A stretch of 64,000 bases of DNA from CBFGTJ01 sp965651815 (GTDB lineage: Bacteria > Actinomycetota > Acidimicrobiia > Acidimicrobiales > Microtrichaceae). Location: NCBI GenBank assembly GCA_965651815.1, contig CBFGTJ010000001.1:18129-82128 (forward strand), written 5' to 3'. Under the pieces are notes generated by a model. That model was not told the origin of the DNA. It worked only from the letters and a program-made list of their open reading frames with translations, and searched no databases. Positions 53,354-63,011 of this stretch are shown piece after piece (positions within the stretch are counted from its first letter, which is position 1; each line of letters starts with the position of its first letter). The position numbers and the translations under genes were made by a program.

Positions 53354-54780
53354 GTGCCGCCACCGGCTTCGACCCCGCCGAGTGGGAGGTCGTCATCGGG
53401 TTGGAGGTGCACGCCGAGCTGGCGACCCGCACCAAGCTGTTCTCCGCCGCGCCCAACCGCTTCGGCGAGGAGCCCAACACCCACATCGACGCGCTCACCC
53501 TCGGCCTGCCCGGTTCGCTCCCCGTGCTGAACCGCCATGCCGTCGAGCTGGCGATCCGGGTGGGGCTCGCCCTCAACTGCACGGTGCAGCGCTCCGTGTT
53601 CGCGCGGAAGAACTACTTCTACCCGGACCAGTCGAAGAACTACCAGATCTCCCAGTACGAGCTGCCGATCAACCGTGACGGCTGGCTCGAGCTGCCGAGC
53701 GGCAAGGTGGTCGGCATCGAGCGGGCCCACCTCGAGGAGGACACCGGCAAGACCACCCACGTGGGTGGCGGTGGCCGCATCCACGAGGCCGAGTACTCGC
53801 TGGTCGACTACAACCGCGCCGGCGTGCCGTTGCTCGAGATCGTCGGCCGCCCCGACCTGCGCTCCGCGGAGGAGGCCCGCGCCTACGTGTCGGAGCTGCG
53901 GGCGATCCTCGTGGCCGTCGGTGCCTCCGACGGCAAGATGGAGGAGGGCTCGCTGCGCGTCGACTGCAACGTGTCGGTGCGGCGCCGCGGCGAGGACGCG
54001 CTCGGCACCCGCTGCGAGATCAAGAACATCAACTCGCTGCGCAGCCTCGGCCGCGCGATCGAGTACGAGGCGGCCCGCCAGGTCGACCTCATCACCTCGG
54101 GCGAGCGGGTGGAGCAGCAGACCCGCCACTGGAACGAGGAGGACGGGCGCACCCACACGCTGCGCTCGAAGGAGGAGTCCGACGACTACCGGTACTTCCC
54201 CGACCCCGACCTCGTCGTGCTCGACCCGTCAGAGGAGTGGATCGAGCAGGTGCGTGCCGACCTGCCGATGCTGCCCGCCGCCCGCCGGCACCGCCTCGCG
54301 GAGCGCAGCGGCGTCGAGCTCGAGCGCACCGCGCTGATCGTCGAGCGGGGCCTCGACGAGCTGTGCCTCGCCGCGATCGACGCCGGGGCGGACCCCGCCC
54401 GCACGCTCACCCACGCCGAGCACAACCTCGCGGACGAGCGGGCCACGGGGCTCGACCCCGCGGCGTTCGCCGAGCTGGTCACCATGGAGGTGGACGGCAA
54501 GCTCACCGCCACCCAGGCCAAGACGGTGCTCGCCGAGATGGTCGAGAAGGGCGGTGCACCCGCCGAGATCGCCGCGGCGCACGGGTTCGAGGCGATGGAC
54601 ACCTCCCAGCTCGAGGCGATGGTCGACGAGCTCATCGCCGCCCACCCCGACGAGTGGCAGCGCTTCTGCGACGGCGACGCCAAGATCACCGGCTTCTTCG
54701 TCGGCCAGGTGATGAAGGCCACCAAGGGCAAGGCGGACGGCAAGGTCGTCACCGGGCTGCTGCACCAGCGCAAGGGCTGA
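53350..54780 (+). CDS. gatB: Asp-tRNA(Asn)/Glu-tRNA(Gln) amidotransferase subunit B
   Basis: A 476-residue subunit that binds the misacylated tRNA, phosphorylates the acyl group with ATP and amidates it. [18 protein letters not shown] and [16 protein letters not shown] are N-terminal signatures; [23 protein letters not shown] and [11 protein letters not shown] follow; the C-terminal YqeY-like tail domain is present. It is not the PET112-fused type. The last base of its TGA is the first base of the ATG of the lipoprotein gene. Confidence 0.95.
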   Translation: MSAATGFDPAEWEVVIGLEVHAELATRTKLFSAAPNRFGEEPNTHIDALTLGLPGSLPVLNRHAVELAIRVGLALNCTVQRSVFARKNYFYPDQSKNYQISQYELPINRDGWLELPSGKVVGIERAHLEEDTGKTTHVGGGGRIHEAEYSLVDYNRAGVPLLEIVGRPDLRSAEEARAYVSELRAILVAVGASDGKMEEGSLRVDCNVSVRRRGEDALGTRCEIKNINSLRSLGRAIEYEAARQVDLITSGERVEQQTRHWNEEDGRTHTLRSKEESDDYRYFPDPDLVVLDPSEEWIEQVRADLPMLPAARRHRLAERSGVELERTALIVERGLDELCLAAIDAGADPARTLTHAEHNLADERATGLDPAAFAELVTMEVDGKLTATQAKTVLAEMVEKGGAPAEIAAAHGFEAMDTSQLEAMVDELIAAHPDEWQRFCDGDAKITGFFVGQVMKATKGKADGKVVTGLLHQRKG

Positions 54781-55355
54781 TGGGCGGCGCGCGGGCCCGG
54801 GTCCTCCCCGCGGTCCTGGCAGTGACGCTCGCGCTCCTCGCCGGGTGCACGAGCACGTCGGAGACCGCCGAGCTCGGCCACGACCCGGCCGACGAGACGG
54901 TCCCCGGCAACCTGCCCACCGCGCCGACCACCTCGCCCGACGACGGGGCGGGCCTCACGCCCAACGCGAACGCGCTGCTGGCCGAGCTCGAGTCGCTGCG
55001 GGAGGAGACGGACCTGTGCCGGATCCTGTCGGGGGCTGCGTTCGAGGGGCTGCTCACCGAGGAGCTCGACACCACCGCGCTGGTCACCAACCCGGCCGGG
55101 CTCAGCCGGCTCATCACCGCGGTCGACGCGACCTTCGCCCACCTCGTCGAGATCGCACCACCGGAGCTGACCGCCGCCATGGCGACGGTGCGGGACGTGT
55201 GGACCCGCCTCGCCTCGCTGGGCCCGGTCGCCGACGCGGAGGAGCGGGTCAAGGAGGTGCTCGCCGAGCCGGGGGTCGTCGCGGCGAACGCGGCGATCCT
55301 CGACTGGGCGGGGGCGAACTGCGTGCGCAGCGCCATCACCGACCTGCCGGGGTGA
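54780..55355 (+). CDS. Lipoprotein of unknown function
   Basis: A 191-residue protein with a signal peptide ending LLAGC (lipobox, Cys23), so anchored on the outer face of the membrane. A Thr/Pro-rich spacer is followed by a helical domain with Cys residues in ETDLCRILSG and GANCVRSA near the two ends, which could form a disulfide. No family is recognised. It begins on the final base of gatB and precedes the acyl-CoA synthetase by 20 bp. Confidence 0.75.
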   Translation: MGGARARVLPAVLAVTLALLAGCTSTSETAELGHDPADETVPGNLPTAPTTSPDDGAGLTPNANALLAELESLREETDLCRILSGAAFEGLLTEELDTTALVTNPAGLSRLITAVDATFAHLVEIAPPELTAAMATVRDVWTRLASLGPVADAEERVKEVLAEPGVVAANAAILDWAGANCVRSAITDLPG

Positions 55356-55363
55356 CGCGGCGC

Positions 55364-55369
55364 TACATT
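55364..55369 (+). promoter_or_regulatory. -10 element (TACATT) for the acyl-CoA synthetase gene
   Basis: TACATT ends 6 nt before GTG 55376. This spacing favours that start over the in-frame GTG at 55352. Confidence 0.5.
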
Positions 55370-55375
55370 CCGGCC

Positions 55376-56914
55376 GTGGCAACGATCTGGCAACTCATCG
55401 ACGCGAAGGCCGACGAGATCCCCGACCGCACCCTGTTCATCGCGGAGGACGACTCGTCGATCACCTACGGGGAGTTCCGCGACCGGGCCGAACGCCTCGC
55501 GGCCGGGCTCCACGCCGCAGGCGTCGGGTCCGGCACCCGGGTCACCTGGCAGCTGCCCTCGTGCATCCCGACGGTGCTCGTGACCGCGGCGCTGGCCCGC
55601 CTCGACGCGGTGCAGAGCCCGGTGCTGCACCTGTACCGCGAGAAGGAGCTCGGGTTCGTGATGCGCCACACCGGCGCGGAGGTGTGCATCGTCCCCGACG
55701 AGTGGAAGGGCTTCGACTACGCCGGCATGGCGCGCAAGCTCGCCGAGGGCATGGACCCCTCGCCACGGGTGATCACCCTCGAGGAGCTCACCGAGGGCGA
55801 CCCGTCGACCCTGCCCCCGCCCGCGTCGTTCCCCGACGGTGAGGAGCCGATCCGCTGGATCTACTCCACCTCCGGCACGACCTCCGACCCCAAGGGGGTG
55901 CAGCACACCGACGGCACCCTGCTCGCCGGCGGCCGCGGGCTGGCCGACGCGCTGCAGATGACCCCCGACGACGTCGGGTCCATCGCGTTCCCGTTCGCGC
56001 ACATCGCAGGTCCCGACTACCTGGTGATGATGCTGCTGTCGGGCATGTCGGCGGTGATCGTCGAGGCCTTCTCGCCGAGCGACGCCGTCGAGCTCTACCG
56101 GCGCCACGGCGTGACCATGGCCGGCGGCGCGACCGCCTTCTACCAGATGTTCCTCGCCGAGCAGCGCAAGCAGCCCGGCGAGCCGATCATCCCGACCCTG
56201 CGCGCGCTGTCCGGCGGCGGCGCGCCCCTGCCGCCCGAGCTGTACCGCGAGGTGCGCGAGGAGATGGGCATCAAGATCTGCCACGGCTACGGCATGACCG
56301 AGGTGCCGATGATCACCCAGGGCGGCCCGTCCGACAGCGACGAGCAGCTCGCCCACACCACCGGCAAGCCGGTCACGGGCGCCGAGGTCCGCATCGTCAC
56401 CGACGCCGGCGAGGTGGCACCCCCCGGCGTGGACGGCGAGGTGCGGGTCAAGGGCCCGATGGTCTGCAAGGGCTACACCGACCCGGCGCTGACCGCCGAG
56501 GCGTTCGACGAGGACGGCTACTTCCGCACCGGCGACATCGGCCACCTGCGCGAGGACGGCCACGTGGTGCTGACCGGGCGGCTCAAGGACATCATCATCC
56601 GCAAGGGCGAGAACATTTCCGCCAAGGAGATCGAGGACCTCCTCTACGCGCACCCGAAGGTCGGCGACGTCGCGGTCATCGGCCTGCCGGACCGCGAGCG
56701 GGGGGAGCGCGTGTGCGCCGTGGTGGAGCCGCCGGAGGGCGGCGAGGCGATCACCTTCGACGAGATGGTCGCGCACCTCCAGGCCCAGGGGCTCACGAAG
56801 TTCAAGACCCCCGAGCAGCTCGAGGTCGTCGACTCGCTGCCGCGCAACGAGACGCTGCGCAAGGTCCTCAAGTACAAGCTGCGCGAGGAGTTCGCGGGGA
56901 AGCAGTGGCCCTGA
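55376..56914 (+). CDS. AMP-dependent acyl-CoA synthetase/ligase
   Basis: A 512-residue ANL-superfamily enzyme. WIYSTSGTTSDPKGVQHT is the phosphate-binding loop, HGYGMTEVPM the adenine motif, YFRTGDIGHLREDGHVVLTGRLKDIIIRKGENIS the hinge, and NETLRKVLKYKLREEF carries the catalytic C-terminal Lys. It activates a carboxylic acid to acyl-CoA; chain type unknown, perhaps a fatty or cyclohexanecarboxylate-like acid by general resemblance. The GNAT gene starts 10 nt inside its 3' end. Confidence 0.92.
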   Translation: MATIWQLIDAKADEIPDRTLFIAEDDSSITYGEFRDRAERLAAGLHAAGVGSGTRVTWQLPSCIPTVLVTAALARLDAVQSPVLHLYREKELGFVMRHTGAEVCIVPDEWKGFDYAGMARKLAEGMDPSPRVITLEELTEGDPSTLPPPASFPDGEEPIRWIYSTSGTTSDPKGVQHTDGTLLAGGRGLADALQMTPDDVGSIAFPFAHIAGPDYLVMMLLSGMSAVIVEAFSPSDAVELYRRHGVTMAGGATAFYQMFLAEQRKQPGEPIIPTLRALSGGGAPLPPELYREVREEMGIKICHGYGMTEVPMITQGGPSDSDEQLAHTTGKPVTGAEVRIVTDAGEVAPPGVDGEVRVKGPMVCKGYTDPALTAEAFDEDGYFRTGDIGHLREDGHVVLTGRLKDIIIRKGENISAKEIEDLLYAHPKVGDVAVIGLPDRERGERVCAVVEPPEGGEAITFDEMVAHLQAQGLTKFKTPEQLEVVDSLPRNETLRKVLKYKLREEFAGKQWP

Positions 56915-58149
56915 CGGTCCGGTCGCTGGCGGAGCACGCGGACCCCGACGCCGCGCTCGCCGCCTACCACCGGGTCGACGCGGCCGCGTTCGGCTCGGCG
57001 CCGGACCCCTCGGTGCTCGGGGCGAAGCGGCCGCTCGTCGAGCCCGACCGCTGGCTGCTCGCCTCCCTCGACGACGAGCCGTGCGGTGGCGTGGGCTCCT
57101 TCCCGTTCGAGCTGACGGTGCCGGGCGGGTCGACGGTGCCCGTCTCGGGGGTGGCCGACGTCGGCGTGCTGCCGACCCACCGCCGGCGCGGGGTGCTGCG
57201 CGCGCTGCTGCAGCGGCAGCTGGACGAGCTGGCCGAACGGGGCGACGTCGCCGCGGTCCTCCACGCCTCCGAGGCGGGCATCTACCGGCGCTTCGGCTTC
57301 GGCCCCGCGACCCGGTGGCGCCACGTCGACATCGACGTGCGCGGCGCGGCGTTCGCACCGGGATGGCCCGATCCGGGCGGCAGGTACCGGATGCTGCCGA
57401 GGGACGAGGCGCTCGCACCGTGCGCCGAGGCCCACGAGCGGGCCCGCCTCGGCCGCGCCGGGGGCCTCTCCCGCAGCGAGGCGTGGTGGCGGGTCGTGCT
57501 CGGAGAGGTGCCCCTCTACCTCGGCGGCGGGCGGGACCGGCACGTGGTGCTGCACGCGGACGACCGGGGCGAGGTCGACGGCTACGCGATCTACAGCGTG
57601 CGCGAGGACTGGTCGGGCGGGCGCGCCGGCCACACGCTGCACGCATCCGAGGTGGTCGCCGCGGACGAGCGGGTCGAGCTGGGCCTGTGGCGCACGCTGC
57701 TCGACCACGACCTCGTCGAGCGTGCCACCGGGCCGCTGCCCGTCGACCACACGCTGTGGGACGTGCTCGTCGACCCGCGCCGGGCCCGGGTCCGGTGGGA
57801 GCAGGACCTCCTGTGGGCCCGCCCCCTCGACGTCCCCGCGGCGCTGTCGGCTCGCACCTACGCGGCGGACGGCTCGGTGGTCCTCGACGTGCTCGACCGG
57901 TTCCGCCCCGACACCGCCGGACGGTTCGAGCTGGGCGCTGAGCAGGGGAAGGCGTCCTGCGAGCCCACCACGCGGCCCGCCGAGCTCCGGCTGGACGTGT
58001 CGGACCTGGCCGCGTGCTGGCTGGGCGACGCGTCCGTGCGCCGGCTGGTGCGGGCCGGCCGGGTGGAGGAGCTCGCCGAGGGCGCCGCGGCGCGGGCGGA
58101 CGCGATGTTCGCGACGGAGCGGGCCCCGTGGTGCTGGGTGCGGTTCTGA
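56905..58149 (+). CDS. GNAT acetyltransferase, Eis-like (enhanced intracellular survival family)
   Basis: A 414-residue protein. An N-terminal GNAT domain contains VSGVADVGVLPTHRRRGVLRALLQRQL, with the Arg/Gly pyrophosphate loop of acetyl-CoA binding, and EAGIYRRFGFGPATR. A second GNAT-like domain and a C-terminal SCP2-like domain complete the three-domain Eis layout. In Eis the C-terminal carboxylate of a terminal Phe takes part in catalysis; this protein also ends in Phe (WVRF). Eis enzymes acetylate amines, including aminoglycosides; the natural target here is unknown. It overlaps the ligase gene by 10 nt. Confidence 0.85.
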   Translation: MALTVRSLAEHADPDAALAAYHRVDAAAFGSAPDPSVLGAKRPLVEPDRWLLASLDDEPCGGVGSFPFELTVPGGSTVPVSGVADVGVLPTHRRRGVLRALLQRQLDELAERGDVAAVLHASEAGIYRRFGFGPATRWRHVDIDVRGAAFAPGWPDPGGRYRMLPRDEALAPCAEAHERARLGRAGGLSRSEAWWRVVLGEVPLYLGGGRDRHVVLHADDRGEVDGYAIYSVREDWSGGRAGHTLHASEVVAADERVELGLWRTLLDHDLVERATGPLPVDHTLWDVLVDPRRARVRWEQDLLWARPLDVPAALSARTYAADGSVVLDVLDRFRPDTAGRFELGAEQGKASCEPTTRPAELRLDVSDLAACWLGDASVRRLVRAGRVEELAEGAAARADAMFATERAPWCWVRF

Positions 58150-58162
58150 TGGGCGGTCGGTG

Positions 58163-58669
58163 ATGGCGCGCAGCTCAGGTGCCGAACCGGACGACCGCCG
58201 TCCCTCGCTGCGCCCGGAGCTGCTGTCCGGACGCTCGCTCGAGCCGCCGCCACGCCGATGGCGGGAGGTGCTGCGCGAGCACCGCGGCAAGGTCGCCGCG
58301 GCGATCGCGGTCGTCCTGGTCGCCGCCGGCCTGCTCACCGGCAAGGTCGTCGCCGAGCGGTCCGCGGACCGGGCCACCGCGGCCCGCGCGGAGGAGCTGC
58401 GCGAGCTGCTCGAGGGGGCGTCGCCCGAGGAGTTCCTCGCGTTCAACGCGGGCGTGCGCACGCCCGGGTCGCTCGCCGCGCGCGTCGCCGAGCAGGACGG
58501 GTTCATGAGCGTCGACGCGAACGCGCAGCGCTCGTTCATCCGGGTGCAGCCCTCGGGGTGGTGGGCCGGCTTCACCGAGCGCTGCCTCGTCGCGGTGGTC
58601 CGCGACGAGGGGGTGGCGGTCACGGTGCCGAAGACCGCGTGCGTCCGCGTCGGGGCACCGGCCCGCTGA
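58163..58669 (+). CDS. Single-pass membrane hypothetical protein
   Basis: A 168-residue protein. A hydrophilic N-terminus rich in Arg and Pro precedes one membrane segment ([20 protein letters not shown], about 48-67). The outer domain of 100 residues contains [17 protein letters not shown] and two Cys (near ERCLVAV and KTACVRV) that might pair. No family is recognised. ATG 58163 is preceded directly by an in-frame GTG at 58160, either of which could start. Confidence 0.65.
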   Translation: MARSSGAEPDDRRPSLRPELLSGRSLEPPPRRWREVLREHRGKVAAAIAVVLVAAGLLTGKVVAERSADRATAARAEELRELLEGASPEEFLAFNAGVRTPGSLAARVAEQDGFMSVDANAQRSFIRVQPSGWWAGFTERCLVAVVRDEGVAVTVPKTACVRVGAPAR

Positions 58670-58674
58670 TCACC

Positions 58675-58680
58675 TACGTT
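58675..58680 (+). promoter_or_regulatory. -10 element (TACGTT) for ilvD
   Basis: TACGTT ends 6 nt before ATG 58687, identical in sequence and spacing to the rhomboid and SRPBCC promoters. Confidence 0.55.
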
Positions 58681-58686
58681 TGGGGC

Positions 58687-60372
58687 ATGAGCGAACCGAA
58701 CGACCTCAAGCTCCGCTCGCACGACGTCACGGACTTCCCGACCCGCTCCCCTGCGAGGGCCATGCTGCGGGCGACCGGGATGACCGACGCCGACTGGGAC
58801 AAGCCGCAGGTCGGCGTGGTGTCCTCCTGGAACGAGGTCACCCCCTGCAACATGCCGCTGGACCGCCTGGCGAAGCGCTCCAAGCAGGGCGTGGTCGACG
58901 CCGGCGGCGTCCCCGTCGAGTTCAACACGATCGCGGTGTCCGACGGGATCTCGATGGGGCACGAGGGCATGCGCGCCTCGCTGGTGTCCCGCGAGGTGAT
59001 CGCGGACTCGGTCGAGACCGTGATGCACGCCGAGCGCTTCGACGCGATGGTCACCTTCGCGGGCTGCGACAAGTCGCTCCCGGGCATGCTGATGGCCGCC
59101 GCCCGCCTCAACCTGCCGTCGGTGTTCCTCTACGGCGGCTCCAAGCTGCCCGGCAACTGGAACGGCAAGGTGCTCGACATCACCTCGGTGTTCGAGGCGG
59201 TCGGGGCGCACGCCACCGGCGCGATCGACGACGACGAGCTCCGCCACATCGAGGAGAACGCCTGCCCGACGATCGGCGCGTGCGCCGGCATGTTCACCGC
59301 CAACACGATGGCCTCGGTGGGCGAGGCCCTGGGCATGTCGCTGCCCGGCTCCGCGTCGGCGGCCGCGGTCGACCGCCGCCGCGACGACTTCGCCTACGCG
59401 TCCGGCACCGCGGTGCTCAACCTGCTCCGCCGGAACATCCGCCCGCGGGACATCCTCACCAAGGGGGCGTTCGAGAACGCGATCGCGGTGGTCATGGCGC
59501 TCGGCGGGTCCACCAACGCGGTGCTCCACCTGCTCGCGATCGCGCACGAGGCGCACGTCGAGCTCGAGCTGGACGACTTCAACAAGGTCGCCGCCCGGGT
59601 CCCGCACCTCGCCGACACCAAGCCGCACGGCAAGTACCACATGCAGGACATCGACCGCATCGGCGGGGTGCCCGTCGTGATGCGCATGCTGCTCGAGGAG
59701 GGGCTGCTGCACGGCGACGAGGTCACCGTCACCGGCCGCACCGTGGCGGAGAACCTCGAGATGCTCGATCCGCCCGCCCCCGACGGCGAGGTGGTCCACA
59801 CCTTCGACGACCCCATCCACGACCTCGGCGGCATCGCCGTCCTGCAGGGTTCGCTCGCACCCGCCGGTGCGGTCGTGAAGGTCGCCGGCATCGACTTCGA
59901 GCAGTTCGAGGGGCCGGCCCGGGTCTTCGACGGCGAGGACGCCGCGATGGAGGCCGTGCTCGCCGGTCGCATCAACCCCGGCGACGTCGTGGTGATCCGC
60001 TACGAGGGGCCCAAGGGCGGGCCGGGCATGCGCGAGATGCTGGCGATCACCGGCGCGATGAAGGGCGCGGGCCGCGGCGAGGACTCGGCGCTGATCACCG
60101 ACGGGCGCTTCTCGGGCGGCACCCACGGGTTCTGCATCGGACATGTCGCACCCGAGGCCGTCGACGGCGGCCCGATCGCCTTCGTCGAGGAGGGCGACCG
60201 GATCCGCATCGACGTGCGCACCCACACGATCGACCTCCTCGTCGACGAGGAGACGCTGCGTGCCCGCCGCGAGAGCTGGAAGCTGCCCGAGCCCCGCTAC
60301 ACGAGCGGGGTGCTGGCGAAGTACGCGCGGCTCGCCCAGGGCGCCGACAAGGGAGCGATCACGCTCCCGTGA
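58687..60372 (+). CDS. ilvD: Dihydroxy-acid dehydratase
   Basis: A 561-residue Fe-S dehydratase converting 2,3-dihydroxy-isovalerate and -methylvalerate to 2-keto acids in valine, leucine and isoleucine synthesis. Cluster cysteines are in [16 protein letters not shown] and [40 protein letters not shown] is the C-terminal signature. The length fits the type common in actinobacteria. It precedes ilvB by 2.6 kb but is not directly coupled; a two-gene ABC exporter lies between. The stop overlaps the ABC ATPase GTG (GTGA). Confidence 0.95.
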   Translation: MSEPNDLKLRSHDVTDFPTRSPARAMLRATGMTDADWDKPQVGVVSSWNEVTPCNMPLDRLAKRSKQGVVDAGGVPVEFNTIAVSDGISMGHEGMRASLVSREVIADSVETVMHAERFDAMVTFAGCDKSLPGMLMAAARLNLPSVFLYGGSKLPGNWNGKVLDITSVFEAVGAHATGAIDDDELRHIEENACPTIGACAGMFTANTMASVGEALGMSLPGSASAAAVDRRRDDFAYASGTAVLNLLRRNIRPRDILTKGAFENAIAVVMALGGSTNAVLHLLAIAHEAHVELELDDFNKVAARVPHLADTKPHGKYHMQDIDRIGGVPVVMRMLLEEGLLHGDEVTVTGRTVAENLEMLDPPAPDGEVVHTFDDPIHDLGGIAVLQGSLAPAGAVVKVAGIDFEQFEGPARVFDGEDAAMEAVLAGRINPGDVVVIRYEGPKGGPGMREMLAITGAMKGAGRGEDSALITDGRFSGGTHGFCIGHVAPEAVDGGPIAFVEEGDRIRIDVRTHTIDLLVDEETLRARRESWKLPEPRYTSGVLAKYARLAQGADKGAITLP

Positions 60373-61139
60373 CCGGTTCGTGGCCCGCGGTGGCCACCCG
60401 GGGGCTGCACAAGCGCTTCGGCGACACCGTCGCCGTCGGCTCGCTCGACCTCGACGTCCCCAGGGGCAGCTTCTTCGGCCTCGTCGGCCCCAACGGGTCC
60501 GGCAAGACCACCACGCTGCGCATGGTGGGCGGGCTCCTGCGGCCCGACGCCGGCCAGGTGTGGGTGGCGGGGCACGACACGTGGGCCGACACGCTCACCG
60601 TGCGCCGGCTGCTCGGCGTCGTGCCCGACCCGCTCAACCTCTTCGACCGGCTCACCGCCCGCGAGCTGCTCCTGCACGTGGGGGAGCTGCGCGGCCTGCC
60701 CCGTGACGAGGCGGCCCGTCGCGCCGACGAGCTGTTCGAGGTCATGGAGCTCACCGACGACGCCGACCAGCGCATCGGCGGGTTCAGCCACGGGATGCGC
60801 AAGAAGACCGCGATCGCCGCGGCGCTCCTGCACCGCCCGGCGGTGCTGCTGCTCGACGAGCCGTTCGAGGGCGTGGACCCCGTCTCGGCGGTCGCGGTCC
60901 GCACGATGTTGGACCGCTACCGCGCCGCGGGCGGCACCGTCGTGTTCTCGAGCCACGCGATGGACCTGGTCGACCGCATGTGCGACCACGTCGCGGTGAT
61001 GGCCCGCGGCGGGCTGCTCGCCGCCGGCCCCATCGAGATGCTGCGCGGCGGCGGCCGGCTGGAGGACGCGTTCATCTCCCTGGTCGGCGCGACGCCGCTC
61101 GACCCGTCGCGGCTCGCCTGGTTGGACTCCGAGCCGTGA
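60369..61139 (+). CDS. ABC transporter ATP-binding protein
   Basis: A 256-residue ATPase. [13 protein letters not shown] is Walker [23 protein letters not shown] the signature region (FSHGMRKK in place of LSGGQ), [12 protein letters not shown]alker B and [12 protein letters not shown] the H-loop. The divergent signature with SHGM is typical of ABC-2 exporter ATPases. It overlaps ilvD at its 5' end and the permease at its 3' end, so all three are probably co-translated. The substrate is unknown. Confidence 0.9.
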   Translation: MTGSWPAVATRGLHKRFGDTVAVGSLDLDVPRGSFFGLVGPNGSGKTTTLRMVGGLLRPDAGQVWVAGHDTWADTLTVRRLLGVVPDPLNLFDRLTARELLLHVGELRGLPRDEAARRADELFEVMELTDDADQRIGGFSHGMRKKTAIAAALLHRPAVLLLDEPFEGVDPVSAVAVRTMLDRYRAAGGTVVFSSHAMDLVDRMCDHVAVMARGGLLAAGPIEMLRGGGRLEDAFISLVGATPLDPSRLAWLDSEP

Positions 61140-62770
61140 ACGGCGCCCGCACCGCGCCGCAGCGCCGGCTCGGCGTGGGCCGGGCGGTGGTCGCGTTCGC
61201 CCGGTTGAAGTGGCACCTGCTCCGGGGCGGGCTGAGGGGCAGCACCCAGCAGCGCATCCAGACCCTGCTGGCCGTCGTCATGTCGCTCGTGTTCGGGGTG
61301 ATGGCGGCGGTGATCCTCGCGGGCCTGGGCCGCGGGTGGGAGGACGCCGGGCGCTTCGTCGTCGTCCTCCTCCCCGTCACGGTGCTCGGCCTCGGGGTCC
61401 TCTCGGCGGCGGCCGGCGTCGAGGCGACGATCGACCCGAGGCACCTCGCGTCGGAGCCGCTGACCTCCTGGGAGCTGGGCGTCGGCATGCTCGCCGCCGC
61501 GACCGTCGGGCCCCCCGCTCTTCTCGGGTTGCTCACCGGGGTCGGGATCGCCGCCGGGTGGGGTGGCGGGGGAGCGGTCGGCTGGGTGGTCACCGTCGCG
61601 GTGGTGCTCGCCTGGTGGGCGACGTTGCTGTTGTTCAGCCGCACCACCGCGAACCTGCTGGGCGCGGTCGCGTCGGGCCGCCTCCGCCAGGCCGCCCAGG
61701 TCGTCGCGTCGCTCTCCGCGCTGCTCGTGTGGTTCGCGGCGCAGCTGCTCGTCCGCCACACCGACGGGTGGGACTCGCAGCGGTGGGAGCAGCTCGCCCG
61801 CATCGGTCGATGGACCCCTCCCGGCCAGCTCGGGTGCGCGCTCGGCGCGCTCGACCGGCCGGCGGTGGCGCTCGGCCACCTGCTGCTCGGGGTTGCTTGG
61901 CTGCCGTTGCTCGCCTGGGCGTCGATCGCGAGCACCGAACGCCTCGCACGCAGCGCCCCGCGCCCCGGGGCGGTGCCCACCCGTGCCGCGACCCGGCCGA
62001 CCGGGCTGCGCACCGGCGTGCTGCGCTGGCTGCCACGGGGACCCGTCGGTGCGATCGCCGCCCGCACCCTGGCGACCAAGGTCCGCACCCCCCGCCAGTC
62101 GGTCAACACGCTGACCGCGCTGCTGGTCGGCGCCGGGGTGGTGCTGGTCGGGCCGGTGCTCGACGCCGGCACGCCCGACCCGCGGCTGGTGATGGTCGGC
62201 GGCCTGCTGCACTTCGCCGTGCTCTTCGACGGCAACAACGCGTACGGGATGGACGGCCCGGCCATCTGGATGGAGGTCGCGTCGGGCGCGGGCGCCAAGG
62301 AGCTCACCCGCGGCAAGCTCCTCGCGTCCTTCGTGGTGATGGCGGCCCCGGCCGTGCTGCTGCCGGTGGTGCTCGCGGTGCTGACCGGTGGGTGGGCGTG
62401 GCTGCCCGCGGCCTGGCTGGTCAGCGCGGGCTCGCTCGCCGCCGCGTCCGGTGTCTCCGTGGCCAGCGCCACGTTCGCGCCGGTCGCGCTGCCGGACAGC
62501 CCGAACCCCCTCGCCGCGGGCGACACCGGCCAGGGCTGCGTGGCCGCGGTGATGCTCGGCTCCGGCACGCTGCTGCTCGGGATGGCCTCGGCCCCGGTGG
62601 CCGTCGGGGTGGCGCTGGCCTCCTCGCGCGGGGTGCTCCCCGCCACCGCGGCGGCGCTCGCCGCCCCGGTGGTCGGGCTGGCCGTCCTGTGGGCGGCGGA
62701 CCTCGTGTGCCGGCGCCGGCTGGAGGGCTACGAGGCCGAGCTGGTGCAGAAGGTGACCCCCGCCCGATGA
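61136..62770 (+). CDS. ABC transporter permease subunit
   Basis: A 544-residue membrane protein with about 12 hydrophobic segments in two groups, separated by a basic loop near 280-310 (RSAPRPGAVPTRAATRP). FARLKWHLLRGGLRGSTQQRIQTLLAVV resembles the first segment of actinobacterial ABC-2-type exporter permeases. It pairs with the ATPase encoded 4 nt upstream. No substrate-binding protein is present, which fits export. The function is unknown. Confidence 0.82.
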   Translation: MNGARTAPQRRLGVGRAVVAFARLKWHLLRGGLRGSTQQRIQTLLAVVMSLVFGVMAAVILAGLGRGWEDAGRFVVVLLPVTVLGLGVLSAAAGVEATIDPRHLASEPLTSWELGVGMLAAATVGPPALLGLLTGVGIAAGWGGGGAVGWVVTVAVVLAWWATLLLFSRTTANLLGAVASGRLRQAAQVVASLSALLVWFAAQLLVRHTDGWDSQRWEQLARIGRWTPPGQLGCALGALDRPAVALGHLLLGVAWLPLLAWASIASTERLARSAPRPGAVPTRAATRPTGLRTGVLRWLPRGPVGAIAARTLATKVRTPRQSVNTLTALLVGAGVVLVGPVLDAGTPDPRLVMVGGLLHFAVLFDGNNAYGMDGPAIWMEVASGAGAKELTRGKLLASFVVMAAPAVLLPVVLAVLTGGWAWLPAAWLVSAGSLAAASGVSVASATFAPVALPDSPNPLAAGDTGQGCVAAVMLGSGTLLLGMASAPVAVGVALASSRGVLPATAAALAAPVVGLAVLWAADLVCRRRLEGYEAELVQKVTPAR

Positions 62771-62789
62771 GCGCCACGGCCCGTGGTGG

Positions 62790-62819
62790 TTGGCAACCGG
62801 GTGGTGACCGCGCCAGACT
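62790..62819 (+). promoter_or_regulatory. Promoter of the ilvB leader
   Basis: TTGGCA (62790-62795) and CAGACT (62814-62819) are separated by 18 bp. CAGACT ends 7 nt before the leader-peptide ATG, which would make the leader mRNA itself leaderless. The same CAGACT hexamer lies 6 nt before the methyltransferase ATG at 30582. Confidence 0.45.
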
Positions 62820-62826
62820 GGACCCG

Positions 62827-62862
62827 ATGCGCGCGACCAGCCTCCTCCTCGTATCCGCCTGA
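62827..62862 (+). CDS. ilvB leader peptide (MRATSLLLVSA)
   Basis: An 11-codon reading frame with three consecutive Leu codons (CTC) and a Val codon (GTA) just before its TGA. It is placed between a promoter and a terminator-like hairpin upstream of acetolactate synthase. Leader peptides rich in the end-product amino acids are the sensing part of ilv and leu attenuators. Codon composition and position are seen; attenuation is inferred. It is too short for ordinary gene calling. Confidence 0.65.
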   Translation: MRATSLLLVSA

Positions 62863-62863
62863 C

Positions 62864-62897
62864 GGCGCACGACACGGAGTCCGCCCGCGCGTGCGCC
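62864..62897 (+). other. First hairpin of the ilvB leader (pause/antiterminator region)
   Basis: GGCGCACG (62864-62871) and CGTGCGCC (62890-62897) are perfectly complementary and begin 2 nt after the leader-peptide stop. In a classical attenuator this stem would form and be disrupted depending on ribosome position. Confidence 0.5.
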
Positions 62898-62899
62898 CT

Positions 62900-62932
62900 C
62901 GACCTCCCGTAGCGGGAGGTCGTCCTAGTTTT
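62900..62932 (+). terminator. Attenuator terminator hairpin upstream of ilvB
   Basis: CGACCTCCCG and CGGGAGGTCG form a perfect 10-bp stem with a 3-nt loop (62900-62922), followed by TCCTAGTTTT. T-rich runs are very rare in this DNA, so the tail stands out. It lies 80 nt before the ilvB ATG and 38 nt after the leader-peptide stop. Confidence 0.7.
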
Positions 62933-63011
62933 CCGGCCGGGGCGCGGACGGCCCGGCCGGCCTCCACGCCGCCCGAGCCAGCCCACCACCAGGACCCCGA
63001 ACAGGACGAAC

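Noticed and set aside
56644..60225. A 1193-codon open frame on the minus strand across the synthetase, Eis-like and ilvD genes
   Set aside because: It is the reverse-strand shadow of GC-rich coding DNA. The translated protein is His/Arg/Ala/Gly-rich with no domain, and the opposite strand encodes well-recognised enzymes over the same span.
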